NCBI GenBank assembly: GCA_014529385.2
Contig: CM043971.1
Location: 53,789,209-53,853,208, forward strand
Reading direction: 5' to 3'
DNA from: Adiantum capillus-veneris
Lineage: Eukaryota; Streptophyta; Polypodiopsida; Polypodiales; Pteridaceae
DNA: 64,000 nt
Shown: in pieces, positions 1 to 11,624 of the stretch
Numbering within the stretch: the first letter of the stretch is position 1
Layout of the letters: each line of letters opens with the position of its first letter
Program-made: the position numbers and the translations under genes
Notes under the pieces: model-generated
The model's database searches: none
What the model was told of the DNA's origin: nothing
What the model saw: the letters and a program-made list of their open reading frames with translations, nothing else

Positions 1-91
1 GTCCAAACTATATAAAGACCCCGAGCTAATCTCAGCTCTTTGAGCCTTCCTCAATGGAGAATTACAGGCCGGATTACCACAGTTTGCACAT

Positions 92-481
92 ATGAACAAA
101 CTTGACTCGGTAATGAATGATGAGGAACATTTAGCACCACCATCTGACCTAGCGAGACATGAATCTGTAATTGAGGTACCCATTAACAAGTTGGGGCAAT
201 ACTTTGAAGGTGATGAATCTAATGCTACTCTACCAATCACTACTAAAGGATTAACTGTAAAGGGGGTCCTTGATGGTGGTGCGGGAGTCAGCATGGTGAC
301 AAAGAGTTGTTGGGAGTCTATGGGGCGACCTCACCTTGAAGCCACAAGCGTAGTGGTAAAAATGGCTAATGGATCTATTGTTACGCCTATTGGAATGCTA
401 AAGGATCTCAGAATCAAAGTCTTGGGACACAAGGTAAGGCAGACTTTCATTGTTATGGATTTTTCCAAGTATCCTATGTGA
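92..481 (+). pseudogene. Element A pol: first retropepsin (PR1), ends at in-frame TGA
   Basis: This encodes the aspartic protease fold normally used to cut gag-pol. The active-site loop reads LDGGAG (Asp codon 272-274) where retropepsins usually have D-T/S-G. The segment up to 'NKLGQYFEGDESNATLP' aligns with 'NKVGEYCEGEEGNTTLP' of element D. The second half of the fold, ILGRLFM, lies just beyond the stop at 479-481 in the same frame, so the TGA splits one protease domain. The frame is open upstream of ATG 92 back to 47, so ATG 92 is not a natural start but an internal methionine of the polyprotein. Confidence 0.75.
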
Positions 482-487
482 TTTGAG

Positions 488-2584
488 ATGATCTTAGGGC
501 GTCTATTCATGAGGGAAGCAAAAATGGTGCATGACTGGTCCAAAAACCACGTCTACTTACAGTTCCAAGACTCTGTCATTCGAGTTGATATTTTAAGTGG
601 TCGAACGCATCCTCTAGGAAATAAATTCATCATTGATAATCGATCAGACACAACAATTCACTCAGCTCCATTACAGTATTGTTACACGTGTAACGAAGAC
701 ACGGATATTGGGGAGAACTCTCCTTATATGGATATCCTACCCGGAATGGCTGAGTCAGACAATGTCGATTGGGTACACCTAGCGGCAACTATAGATACAT
801 GGGGAACTAGAGGAACAACCTGGGTAACACCAGATGGGGAAGAGATACCACACATTGCACCAGTAAACATGTTAGGTGTAGCGCATGTAACATCCGATGA
901 TAAGAAAGAGGCACACCTACCTGAGAGTGAAACCGATGATTCCTCAAAGGCTTCAGGCCAATACACATCAGAAATGGAATCTCAGGGAGAAATGGATTCA
1001 GAACCTAAGGAAACATCGAGTGAGCCAAGTATAGAAACTGAACACTCAAGGCCTAGTACGACCATCTATGGTAATTTATATGAGAGTGAAGAAGATACAA
1101 GCGAAGACCTATCAAGCGAGTCGAGTTCAAACATTTACCAAAATCAAAACCTTAACAAGAAACAAAGGTCATTTAAGAGACGACGATATCGAGCAAATGT
1201 GAGAGCTAGGATAAACAAGGAAAGATCTACTGCAGAATGGCTTAGCTATCTAGGGGCATGTGATGCTCATCGAAAGCTAGTAGACAATTGGGGTGAACAT
1301 CTCCAGAGTGTCATGTGGTGCAGCCCGCGACCCATTGACCTCGCTCAATTGGAGGTTACAAAGCCGAAATTGAGTCGAACTATAAGAAGACGTCAAAACC
1401 GAGAGTTAGCACAACAACAAAAGGAGGAAGAACTAAAAGAAAAGTCTCCGTCAGGACAAGAGCCTGCTGACTTACATACGGCTCCTGAACATTTTAGATC
1501 TTATACCACGGGGGAGCGAAAGGTTGTGTATGCCAAAGCCCAACGAATACCTACCAATGGAAGCAGTGGAGTCTATGATGGTCCAGCGGTAGTTAAAGAG
1601 ATAGAATTAGCAGAACCAGGTGAGGAGTCTAAACCAGTCTTTATTGCTCAAGACCTTACTGAAACTGAAGAGGCTGTACTTAAGGAGCTCCTCAAGGAAT
1701 ACAAGGATATCTTTGCTTGGACATATCATGACATGAAGGGCGTTCCACCTTCTGTGGTGCAACATACAATTCCCATGATCAACACTGCTAAACCCGTCCA
1801 GCAACGACCCTATCCAATGAATCCTAAGTACGCCAAAATTGTACAAGAGGAGATTGAAAAACTTATCCAATGTGGATTCATATACCCTATTGAGCACTCA
1901 GAATGGGTTTCTCCAATAGTCATTGTGCCAAAAAAGAATGGGAAACTAAGAGTGTGCGTGGACCTCAAGAAAGTTAATGCAGCTACTAGGAGAGATCATT
2001 ATCCCTTGCCATATTCAGAACATGTGCTTGAAAGAGTTGCGGGCAAGGAAGCTTATAGCTTTTTAGATGGGTACTCTGGTTACAATCAAATCACAATTGC
2101 ATTAGATGACCAAGCTAAAACTGCTTTTATCACAGAGTTTGGAGTGTTTGCATTTCGTGTTATGGCTTTTGGCTTAACGAATGCCCCTGCTACATTCCAA
2201 CGATTAATAAACACTGCGTTTAAAGAATTTCTAAGGGAGTTTTGTGAAGCTTTCCTAGACGACCTTTGTGTTTATTCTTCTTGGGAGAAGCATTTGTTAT
2301 ATCTATGAAAAATATTTGAAAGGTGCAGATTTTATCGCATCTCATTGAACCCTTTCAAATGCCAATTTTGGGTTAAGCATGGAGTCATTCTAGGGCATAT
2401 AGTGTCCAAGAACGGGATATCCACAGATGAGAGTAAGATTAAAGCCATTGCCGATTTGCCACCACCTACTAACTATAAAGGAGTTCAAAGATTTATGGGC
2501 CATGTTGGTTATTATCGAAGGTTTATTTTAAACTTTGCCGAGATAGCGCGTCCATTGTACAAGCTTCTTATCGAGTTTCACTAG
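488..2584 (+). pseudogene. Element A pol: acidic linker and reverse transcriptase
   Basis: The frame continues directly from PR1. It starts with the end of the protease (ILGRLFMREAKMV), then about 350 residues of Ser/Glu-rich and basic linker, then RT. RT landmarks are the [13 protein letters not shown] block near 1930, SFLDGYSGYNQI near 2060, the catalytic FLDD with Asp codons at 2258-2263, and GHIVSKNGISTD near 2395. An in-frame TGA at 2306-2308 replaces the arginine found in element D (HLRKVFEKC), as expected from CGA to TGA. A TAG at 2582-2584 falls where element D has the tryptophan of NFEWTEEC, as expected from TGG to TAG. No frameshift is seen, so the copy is dead but little rearranged. 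Confidence 0.88.
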
Positions 2585-4453
2585 ACGGAAGAATGTCATC
2601 AATCTTATGAGTTATTAAAGAAGGCCCTAACAAGTGCTCCAATCCTGCGAACACCTGATTGGAATGTAACTTTTCATGTGCATATTGATGCATCAAATTT
2701 TGCTATTGGGTGTGTTCTAACTCAACCAGGAGAACATAAATTGGACTACCCTATTAGCTTTGCAAGTCGCCGATTAAATGATGCCGAGATGAACTACACT
2801 ACTACAGAGTGCGAAGGTCTAGCTATGATTTACGCAGTAAAGAAATTTCGCTATTACCTTCTTGCTACCAAGTTTGTGTTTTATGTGGATCATCAAGCAT
2901 TGCTATATTTGGTAAACAAGCTGTGTTCCACAGGTCGAATTACACGATGGTTGTTAATTCTTCTTGAGTTTGACTTCACCGTTGTTGTGAGGCGTGGGAG
3001 GAAACATGTCATGGTGGATCATTTATCTCGTATCCCTAATGGCGAAGCTCCTACGGGGGTTGATGATGAATTGCCTGATACTCCTTTGTTCATTGTTGAG
3101 ACAATGCCTGAATGGAGTGAAAAGATTGTTAACTTCTTAGTTAATGGTTTTCCACCCAAAGAACTGCGAAAAGATATAGCTCAAAAATTAATCAAGGAAT
3201 GCGAACCCTATTGCTTACTGGCTGGAACTCTCTATAAGAGAGGAAAAGATGATGTTCTTAGACGCTGTGCCCGTGAGGATGAGTATTTATATATTCTACA
3301 AGAGGCACACATGGGCGTAACTGGTGGTCACTTTTCAGGAAACTTGACTGCCCGAAAGATCTTACAGTCAGGCTATTGGTGGCCCACTCTGTTTAAGGAT
3401 GCATCACTTTTTGCAAAGGGATGTGATGAATGCCAACGCTTCAAGAAACCACAAAGAAGTGATAGGATGCCTCTACATCCCATCAAGGTAACCCAACCAT
3501 TTGAAAAGTGGGGCTTAGACTTTGTAGGACCGATTAGTCCGGCTGCACGTAACACGCAATCACGATATATCATTGTGGCTACCGACTATGTAACCAAATG
3601 GGCTGAAGCAAAAGCAACACGGAAGGCGGATGCAAAAACAACAGCTAAGTTCCTCTTTAAGAACATTATCACACGTTTTGGATGCCCCTTTGAACTTGTG
3701 AGTGACAATGGAACTCATTTTATGAATGAAGTAATAAAAGAACTCACATCAAACTTCATGATATCTCACCACAAGTCTACACCCTATTATCCCCAAGCAA
3801 ATGGCCAAGCTGAGAGTACCAACAAAACTCTCATCTCCATTTTGACAAAGACAGTCGAGGCTCATCGCACTGATTGGGACCTAAAGCTTACATCAGCTTT
3901 ATGGGCTTATCGAACTGCGTATAAAGTTGCTATTAATTGCACACCGTTTAAGATGGTGTATGGCCAAGAAGCAGTTATGCCATGGGAGTTTGTCATTCCT
4001 AGTCTTCGAGAAGCTTCTCAAGAAGGTTGGGATGGTAACCCCTTAGTGGAGCGATTATATATCCTGGAAAGGCTAGATGAAGAGAGGCAATTAGCTGTGC
4101 GAAATGCTCTAGTGGAGAAGGATAGGAGAAAGAAGTGTTTTGATAGCCATTTAAAGGATAAAGACATCAAGGTTGGTGATAAAGTTCTTATGTACGGGGT
4201 ACGTAATGAAAAGAAGAAATTGAAATACGCTGGTAAGGGACAATATCGAGTGTGTGAAATTACCCCGCAAGGTACCATTCGTGTGGAAACTCTAGATGGA
4301 GTTGAAACCATTGGATTCCTTAATGGGAGTAAATTCAAAAGATATTATGATCCTCTAAGCCAGGAAGAGTTGCAAGCCATCCATCAAAAGAAGGCTGCCA
4401 AGGAACAAGCAGAGCTTAAAAAAATCCAAGCAAGAGTTGAGGCTCGAGAATGA
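2585..4453 (+). pseudogene. Element A pol: RNase H and integrase
   Basis: This is the same frame as RT. RNase H begins with HVHIDASNFAIG near 2670 and includes YTTTECEG and YVDHQALL. Integrase follows: an H2C2 zinc-binding module (EAHMGVTGGHF ... CDECQ, 3304-3435), then the catalytic core with the three acidic residues in LDFVGP, VSDNGTHF and QAESTNK. A C-terminal part follows (VGDKVLMY ... YAGKGQYRV) without a recognisable chromodomain. The H2C2 module is single, unlike element D. The integrase core is uninterrupted over more than 580 codons, the best preserved stretch of this copy. The tail is a Lys/Gln/Glu-rich helix that runs through TGA 4451-4453 into the next ORF. Confidence 0.9.
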
Positions 4454-5618
4454 CAACAACGTCTTAGACGCCAACGAGAGGCTAATCTGGGAATCACGCA
4501 AGCATTTTTTGAGGACACAGATGACGACTCATTAGAATCTGAGCCACTCCTACGATACCCAATTGAGCTAAATAGCCCCTATGGGAAAGTACTATACAAT
4601 GCCTTATTAGATACGGGAGCTAAACACAATTTGTTATCCTATGGAGTTTGATGTCAATTAGGGAAACCGACCCTATCCCCGAGTACGATGCAAGTCAAGG
4701 GCATTAATAAAAAGAAAACTGCTATTCTTGGAGTCCTTCAGACCCCTGTTGCCTATGACAATGGAAGCATAGTGCAGAGGTTTCTAGTCATGCCCGCGGG
4801 AGCTATGGAAGGCAACGTAAACCTGGGACGCACGTGGATGTTGGCAACCAAATGCACTATTAATTGCGACCACCGACTCTTACCCCTATCATTCAAGCAA
4901 AGTCACCTATGTTGCAAACTCTAGCAAAGTTGAAGGATAGCCAACATTCACAAGCCAAGGTGGTTAACTCGTCTTTGCCGGCTACCCATGAACCTAGCAC
5001 TTCAACACTTGTAGTTGCAGCAAGCAATAATATTGCAAGTACTCAACCTGCACGACCTAAGAGTACATACCAATGGGTTCCCAAGGCCTTACTTCCAACT
5101 ACCTCAACCCTCCCATCCATTCCAAGAAAAAATTTCCTCGGAAAACCAAGAGCGCACCGCACCCTAGGAGAGTCAACACCAAATCACGATGGATTCCAAA
5201 ACAACTATTAGAAGCCCAAGGCTACTATGATGGAAATGAGCAAATTTGGGTACCTAAACGTAAAATGTGTCCTTCCCTATCGATAACAAACCCATATGAG
5301 TCAAACAGTGTAACGCTAAAGCCAATGGCAGACCGTGGGAAGGAAAAGATCACAGAATGCTACACACCTAGTCCAGAGCTAGTTTGGGCTCCAAGGCAAA
5401 ACCAATTTATTCCACCTAGCTCAGGAAGAGGGGAGTTCCATGAAGCTTCTAGCTCCTCATGTAATACATCCATAGAGGTAAAAGCTTCTACACAGCCTCC
5501 ATCTATAGTAGTGGACCTCCATGAAGCTACAAAAGAATCCACACCTCCCAGTGTTCAAGAATCACCTGATGAACCACTTCAAGTTCGATCCTGGGAGAGT
5601 ACCTTACCACCCTTGTAA
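4454..5618 (+). pseudogene. Element A: second retropepsin (PR2) plus W-x-P-K repeat region
   Basis: In frame with integrase past the TGA, this stretch encodes a second aspartic-protease domain: NALLDTGAKHNLLS (catalytic Asp codon 4610-4612) and a C-terminal LGRTW loop near 4830. DTG is canonical, in contrast to DGG of the upstream protease. A TGA at 4649-4651 interrupts it, and at least two frameshifts (near 4860 and 5100) break the rest. Downstream residues are basic and proline-rich, with four W-x-P-K/R motifs (YQWVPK, SRWIPK, QIWVPK, LVWAPR) between about 5065 and 5395. The same order of PR2 then W-x-P-K repeats occurs in element D (22284-23438), which shows the arrangement is ancestral to both. 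Confidence 0.72.
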
Positions 5619-5733
5619 CTTGACGAGGCACCTAGGGTAATAGAAAAATACTGGCAAAAATCCTCACCTATTACCAACTGGAACAATTGGTTTCAAAGGG
5701 TGACGACATCATTTCAAACGGTATGATCTACCC

Positions 5734-5747
5734 AAGGAAGGGGGGAG
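5734..5747 (+). other. Polypurine tract of element A
   Basis: AAGGAAGGGGGGAG directly precedes a TG dinucleotide that could open an LTR (5748). It lies 116 bp after the stop codon of the PR2 ORF. A near-identical tract ends the related tail at 8436-8566. Confidence 0.7.
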
Positions 5748-5972
5748 TGTTTGTGGACATCCATCATTCACTTGCTTCCCTCTCAAACTTTCTCCCTGAC
5801 CTCTTAATCTCCAATCTTAGGGAATGTATATATAAAGCCTTATACTCACAAAAACAAGATAAAAAAGTAAAAGAGCAAGAGCCATAACACAAATCATAAA
5901 AACAAATTATGCACAAGAACACGACCCTTGTAATATTTGCACTCTAACCATCATCTATTTGCGTGTATAGAT
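5748..5972 (+). promoter_or_regulatory. LTR-like promoter segment with TATA box
   Basis: The segment starts TGTTTGTGGACATCC right after the PPT and holds a strong TATATATAAA box at 5827-5836. This is the expected layout of U3. Transcription from it would read into the ORF at 5973. No second copy of this LTR is in the window, so its end cannot be fixed. Confidence 0.5.
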
Positions 5973-6395
5973 ATGGCTAGTACGCTAGAGTCATCCACTC
6001 CTGCCTTGGGTGAGAGGTACCCTCGTTACTTTTCACAAATATTTCACATGGTCTTTCTAGTGCTTGCATGTGAATGGGATTTGATAGGTACGCTAGCATG
6101 TGAGAGGAATTTTAAGGAGTTAGAATGGCTGATACGTCTCTTGACCACGTCTGATCCATACTTAGTAGAGAGCGTTTCTCCCATTGCACAAGCCTACCCT
6201 TTTGACCAAGATGACTATAGGCGTCTAGTGACCTTCTTAGTAAACATGGGCACCTATGATGAAGAAGAAAATTTACACGACTACACGGATGGCACATATG
6301 GTCTCATGGATGACGACTTTGTTTATCTCGACGACGAGGATAGGGGTTTAGCCTTAGGGTTTCCCCCGTACCTCTACAATATCCTATTCCCTTGA
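5973..6395 (+). CDS. Uncharacterised 140-residue acidic ORF downstream of element A
   Basis: A complete ORF begins ATGGCTAGTACG and ends at TGA 6393-6395. I do not recognise the protein. The first 90 residues are mixed and partly hydrophobic (FSQIFHMVFLVLACEWDLIG), followed by DQDDYRRLVTFLVNM. The last 50 are rich in Asp, Glu and Tyr (YDEEENLHDY ... DDDFVYLDDEDRG). It lies 145 bp downstream of a TATA box and 6 bp upstream of a second PPT-like tract. It could therefore be an accessory ORF of element A lying between an internal and a terminal PPT, as in element D, or a chance ORF in an LTR. No homologue is present elsewhere in the window. Confidence 0.35.
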   Translation: MASTLESSTPALGERYPRYFSQIFHMVFLVLACEWDLIGTLACERNFKELEWLIRLLTTSDPYLVESVSPIAQAYPFDQDDYRRLVTFLVNMGTYDEEENLHDYTDGTYGLMDDDFVYLDDEDRGLALGFPPYLYNILFP

Positions 6396-6401
6396 CTCTC
6401 T

Positions 6402-6409
6402 AGGGGGAG
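6402..6409 (+). other. Second PPT-like tract (AGGGGGAG) before TG
   Basis: A purine run is followed by TGCAAATAATTAGG, the pattern expected at a 3' LTR boundary. It suggests that element A's terminal LTR might begin at 6410 rather than 5748. Confidence 0.35.
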
Positions 6410-7664
6410 TGCAAATAATTAGGTTAGGGTTCCTTATGTTTTTTGTTGTGTTCAATAAGTGTTGGTACCTTTCTCCACTAATGTGCCTCTTGGAGGTATT
6501 CCTTTTTTTTCCTAGTGTGTACAGGAGCGTGTTGCTATTGATAGGATTTGGACCTTCATGGAATCTTTATCTCGACTCACTCTTCAAATCAAGCGCGACC
6601 ATCGACACAAACAGGTGTTTCTTGTCCATTAGCATTGCCCCTTATCTTTTTTGCATCTATGATTGTCTGCTTTAATTGTGATTGGTAGCCTAATATTCAC
6701 CGCATTTGCTTAGTATCAAACATTTAATTCAATGTAATTTTTTGTCATAATCACTTGTCTAGGTTTAAAAATCAAGCAGTCCGACTAAGCTAGTTTGACC
6801 AAGTTAGGTGTTAGAAATCTTCTCTTAATACCATGGGGAATGCCTTCCTAATAATCAATGGTTACTTAGGTTCTTAATCCGATTTAGGCAGCATTGTGTG
6901 AAATGTACTAGGGCTTTCTAGTGGGCTTGACCCTATTGACCTTTAGCTTAAGTATTATAAAGGGAGTTAACTAGTGTGATGAGCCTGGGGAGGTGTATCA
7001 GTGTTATATGACCCCCCAAAGTTACAAAATTAAAATGCTGAAAATGAACAAACAAAAAATCAAAGTGCCACACTGTAAAATCTTAAGCTGGAAGAGAAAT
7101 CTCAGCTTGATTTGGTACTTCACTCACATGTATTGCCTATGGTACTAGAGCCCTAGAGGTTCCCAGTGTGGGCGCTTTTCCTTGAAAAACAAAAAATCCA
7201 AGGCATACAAAATAAACACACACATCAAATTGAATCAATGTGAAAAGACTTTGGGGGGTCAAAGAAAAAGTAATCAGTCAGGCGATGATTTCATGAGAAA
7301 TTCCTTTTATGGTAGATTAACTACAAGGTCTTCTAGATATAGCCTCTAGTCAGCCCTCGAACATGAATACTTGGCTCTCGCGATTAAACAACTTAATTGA
7401 CCACAGAAAATTAAGAAGCTTACCCATGGTATTAATATTCGATCTCTAGTGCCTTTCGACCGTCAAATTAGAGACCCCAGACTTGTTTAATTTTTTACCT
7501 TTACATGTGTTTATGCATTTGATTACATTGCAATTTAATGTTCATTGCTGACAAATTGTTTGAAATTCTTTTACCAATCAATTTGTCCACCTAAAACTGC
7601 ATATGCGTTTTACTCACTTATGAGAATGCAATTACTGTGCCAATGTTGTTTGATTTTGCAGTGA
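6410..7664. other. Non-coding stretch, possibly LTR or flanking remnant
   Basis: No ORF of credible composition is present. There is a TATA-like TATTATAAAGGG near 6953. An inverted-repeat unit (7010-7260) is listed separately. No match to the other LTRs in the window was noticed. Confidence 0.4.
7010..7260. repeat. 251-bp unit with 13-bp terminal inverted repeats
   Basis: GACCCCCCAAAGT at 7010-7022 is matched by its exact reverse complement at 7248-7260. A second, imperfect inverted pair lies inside it (AAAGTGCCACACTG near 7063 against CAGTGTGGGCGCTTTT near 7161). The transcript could fold back. The size suits a MITE or fold-back element, but no clear target-site duplication flanks it. Confidence 0.45.
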
Positions 7665-7768
7665 ATGAAGAAGGCTAAGGACATTAATCGCAAATGCTCT
7701 TCCACCTCGACGAACAAGCTTCAACTCAATAGCTTCCGAGGACGGAATCTACATCAGGAAGGGGGGCA
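7665..7768 (+). other. 3' coding tail and PPT of element B
   Basis: A short open stretch ends in CAGGAAGGGGGGCA (7755-7768), a PPT immediately before the TG of the LTR at 7769. Nothing in the short peptide is recognisable. Confidence 0.45.
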
Positions 7769-8434
<666 letters not shown>

Positions 8435-8435
8435 C

Positions 8436-8566
8436 TCGATGAGGCACCTAAGGTAATAGAAAACTACTGGAAAAAATCCTCACCTATTACCAACTGGAAC
8501 AACTGGTTTCAAAGGGTGGCGAGCACATTTCAAACAGTATGACCTACCCAAGGAAGGGGGACTACC
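8436..8566 (+). repeat. Second copy of element A 3' tail
   Basis: The sequence from GAGGCACCTAAGGTAATAG to AAGGAAGGGGGAC matches 5628-5746 with scattered substitutions (roughly 10 percent by eye). It includes the segment just before the PPT and the PPT itself. This is a fragment of an element A relative, cut at the LTR boundary and joined to element C. Confidence 0.75.
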
Positions 8567-8613
8567 AGTGTACCCCAATAAGAGAAATCAGGTACCAATA
8601 GCACTGGTACTGG

Positions 8614-8817
8614 GCGTGGCAGGTACCAAGGGCGTACTGGCCGGGGCCGGGGTCGTGGTAATTTCCAGAACCGATGCCTGAACTGTTATACTTGTGGAAA
8701 GTATGGGCATTTTGCAGCTCAGTGTCCAGAAACACCTACTACTACGGCTACTGAGGTGAAGGCCTCAGAGCCAGTTCTTGTTCGAGCAATTACATGCCAG
8801 CAAAGGGGTGGTCATTG
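8614..8817 (+). pseudogene. Element C gag: RG-rich segment and CCHC zinc knuckle
   Basis: One frame reads an Arg/Gly-rich stretch (TGRGRYQGRTGRGRGRG) followed by CYTCGKYGHFAAQC, a canonical C-x2-C-x4-H-x4-C nucleocapsid knuckle (codons 8684-8725). Both features bind nucleic acid in retroelement gag proteins. The frame ends at TGA 8815-8817. The upstream capsid region is absent. Confidence 0.75.
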
Positions 8818-10242
8818 AGGAAATTCCAGATGATCCGGCAAAGCCAGTCAGTCCTGAAAGTAGCCAATGGGCTCAGCAGAGAGAGGTGTGGAAGGCAAAG
8901 GGTAAAGGTAGAGCATGAATGGTAGGAGTAGAGGGAACTGGCGACTAAGATCACATAAGATTTAGCCAAGAATCTGCCAGAGCAGCCTGAAAGTTCTAAT
9001 GCTCGGGTCATTCAGAAGATACCAACCTAGCCTTTTGAGAAAGCACAATCAGATTAGTCAGGGTCTGGGATTCCTGAGACTATGTTGGCTGCAATTCAAG
9101 GACTGATGGAGGAATTAGGGAGTGTTAAATTAGATATAGCTGCAACAGAAAACACTGAAAGAGGCACTAAAGACACCAGAACAGAGGAATGGTAGTGTGC
9201 AGATACTCTCGATTCTTCAAGTTCTGACAATAACTTTGATCAAGAGAGGGAAGAAATTCATGTCAAGATTTGCATGACAGAATTCAGAAACTCACAGTTG
9301 AACTAGATGATATTAGAAAAACTTTGCCTGAAGTAGCAAAATTCATCAGACAACGAAGAAAGGCTAAAGTAGAAGCCTGAGCAATTGACTTGGCTGTTGT
9401 CAAAGATGATGAAGTGCCGTTGATCTAGGTAGGAAACAGTGGGACCACTGTCAAGGGTCATACTGGATGGAGGAGCACAGCTTCAACAAAGAATGGGTAG
9501 CTTCCTAGTACTAGATGTGCAAGGCGCATATGGGATGCTACTGGGGCACCCATGGTTGTGAACAACACAGGCTGTTCACGACTATGCCAATCAGACTCTG
9601 AGCATACAAGGTGCCAGTAGCATTCAGATTTAGACAAACAACACTAGGAGCTGGAGAAAGGAGCTGCGACCAGAAGAGCTTTGTCAAAAGTATAAGGTGA
9701 AGAAAATTAAGAGGATGCTGGCGGCAATGAATATTTATCCACTAGCTAAAATAGATCTCAATGCAGTATTACTAGACAAAGATCAGGCTGAAAAGAAAAA
9801 GAAGCAATTTTCATATCAGTTCACTGAATTGAACTTTGGGGAACAACCAGCTCAGCTGACTGGAAGGCCGGAAGAAACGGTTCATCTCAGAACGCTAGCG
9901 GCTTCCGAACAAGCACACTCTGGAGAAGTTACTGAAAACCAAAATAGTAGTTGAGAGCTCAGAGGACTGTCTTGGGATTATGCTGAGGAGTCAATCAAAC
10001 AAAAAGGTGGTGGGTCTAACTGGTTGCTTCCAGATGATGAAGAAATAGAGGAATGGAATCTGGGTTCTGAGGAAAATCCTAGATTGATCAAAGTCAACAA
10101 ACATCTGAATCCAGTAATGAAAGAGAAGGCCAGATATATGTTCCAGCAGTACAAAGATGTGTTTGCATGGAAACATACTGATCTCATGGGGGGTATATCC
10201 AGAGGTACGTCAACATCGAATACCATTGAAGTCGGATGCTAG
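8818..10242 (+). pseudogene. Element C gag-pol: decayed protease and linker
   Basis: Fragments in several frames are recognisable. They include a protease loop ILDGGAQ near 9460 followed closely by the protease C-terminal GMLLGHPWL near 9536, which implies an internal deletion. A linker with YPLAKIDLNAVLL (9697-9954) comes next, then the segment before RT (MFQQYKDVFAWKHTDLMGG, 10138-10195). Numerous stops and frame changes show this copy is much older than element D. As in elements A and D, this protease has a non-canonical active-site loop (DGG). Confidence 0.6.
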
Positions 10243-11415
10243 ACGAGTGCGACTGCAAAGATACTGAATGAATCCAAATTATGCTAAAAAAGTCAAGGAA
10301 GAGATCGATAACCTTCTGAAGGTCGGGTTCATTATGACTGATTATTTCCTATTGTGGTGGTGCCCAAGAAGAATGGAAAGCTTAGAGTATGTGTGGATTA
10401 TCGGAACTTGAATGCTCAGACCATCAAGGATCCCTTTCCATTACCATTTACGGACATGCTGCTTTTGACGAAATTGCAGGATATGAGATGTATAGCTTTA
10501 TGGATGGTTATAGTGGTTATAACTAGTTACAGATTGCTCCTGAAGATCGGAGTAAGACTACTTTTATTACTGAGTGGGGAGCATTCATGTATTTGGTTAT
10601 GCCGTTTGGTCTTTGCAATGCTCCAACGACTTTGCAACGATGTATGATGGAAATATTCAGTGAATTTCTCCACGGATTCCTTGCTATATTCATGGATGAC
10701 TTCACTGTATATTCAGAGGAGGATAAGCATTTACTTTTTTTGGAAATGGTTTTCCAGTATTGTGAGGAAAAGCGGATTTGTTTAAACCCATTCAAATCTG
10801 TTTTCTTGGTCTAGAAAGGACAACTATTGGGACATGTGGTGTCCAGAAATGGTATAGAAATGGCCAATGACAAGATTCAATGTGTCCAACAGGCCAAGGC
10901 ATCCTACAATGCATCATAACTAAGCTCTTTCTTGGGATATATCAATTTCTATAGAAGATTGGTGCATCAATTTTCTTCCCAAGCATTACCTTTGTATGAC
11001 CTCACAAAGAAGAGCAGCAAGTTCAATTGGACTGCTGAATGTGAAGAGAGCTTTCAGAGTTTGAAGAATGCTATTATTAGCCAGTACTTCGACAACCGAA
11101 TTGGGATGTCATTTTTCATGTACATGTAGATTCTTTAGGACTGGCGATGGGAGCAATCTTAGCTCAGCCAGAAGGGAGGACTGATTATCCAGTGTATTTT
11201 TCCAGTCGGAGATTCAGTCAGGCTAAACAAGGATATACCACTACTGAGCAAGAAGCCTTAGGAATGGTTTTCAGTGCTACTAAATTTTCGACACTAATTG
11301 CTGGGCAAGCTATTTCATTTTTATATGGATAATCAGGCATTATTATTTTTGATTAACAAAAGTCATTATTCAAGGCAGACTGATAAGATGGATGATGTTT
11401 CTGATGGAATTTGAG
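10243..11415 (+). pseudogene. Element C pol: reverse transcriptase and N-terminal RNase H
   Basis: RT blocks are [19 protein letters not shown] (10354 on), FMDGYSGYN in a shifted frame near 10495, [14 protein letters not shown], the catalytic FMDD near 10692, and GHVVSRNGIEM. RNase H starts near 11130 with AMGAILAQPEG and YFSSRRFSQAKQGYTTTEQEALGM. At least four frameshifts or stops are present. The last codons before 11415 encode LMEFE, and the domain continues at 30597. Confidence 0.8.
11411..11415 (+). repeat. Target-site duplication TTGAG (left) of element D
   Basis: TTGAG immediately precedes the first TG of the 5' LTR. The same five bases follow the last CA of the 3' LTR at 30592-30596. 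Confidence 0.93.
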
Positions 11416-11624
11416 TGTTGAGCCAGCAGAGGATCACACCCACATTTTTGCTCACACTCATCATTTTGTAACCATTGATTGTAATAAATGTCTTTCCGAC
11501 ATTAATTTTGATTTGAGCCATTCATTAAGTAACGGGACTCAATTGAGTTTCCAGCTTGTAATCTTGAAGTAATTTCACTTGCTGATGTAATTAGTTAGAG
11601 ATGTTCTCACCTCCAAGGCTGAGG

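Larger units (their letters stand above)
1..6409 (+). mobile_element. Element A: Ty3/gypsy retrotransposon, 5' truncated by window edge
   Basis: The order protease, reverse transcriptase, RNase H, integrase identifies a Ty3/gypsy element. Its open frame already runs in from base 2 and is broken by TGA at 44-46. The long pol frame (92-4453) keeps one reading frame and is broken only by three further stops, so decay is by substitution rather than indels. A second retropepsin ORF follows integrase, then a PPT (5734-5747) and LTR-like sequence starting TGTTTGTGG. A second PPT-like tract lies at 6402-6409, so the true 3' LTR boundary (5748 or 6410) is unresolved. The 5' LTR is outside the window. 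Its protein is closest to element D within this window. Confidence 0.85.
8571..11415 (+). mobile_element. Element C, 5' portion (Ty3/gypsy), interrupted by element D
   Basis: This portion contains gag zinc knuckle, protease remnant, RT and the first part of RNase H. The reading breaks off at 11415 inside RNase H and resumes at 30597 with the continuation of the same domain. Element D and its 5-bp target duplication fill the gap. Element C's own 5' LTR and gag N-terminus are missing at the 8566-8571 junction. Confidence 0.85.
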
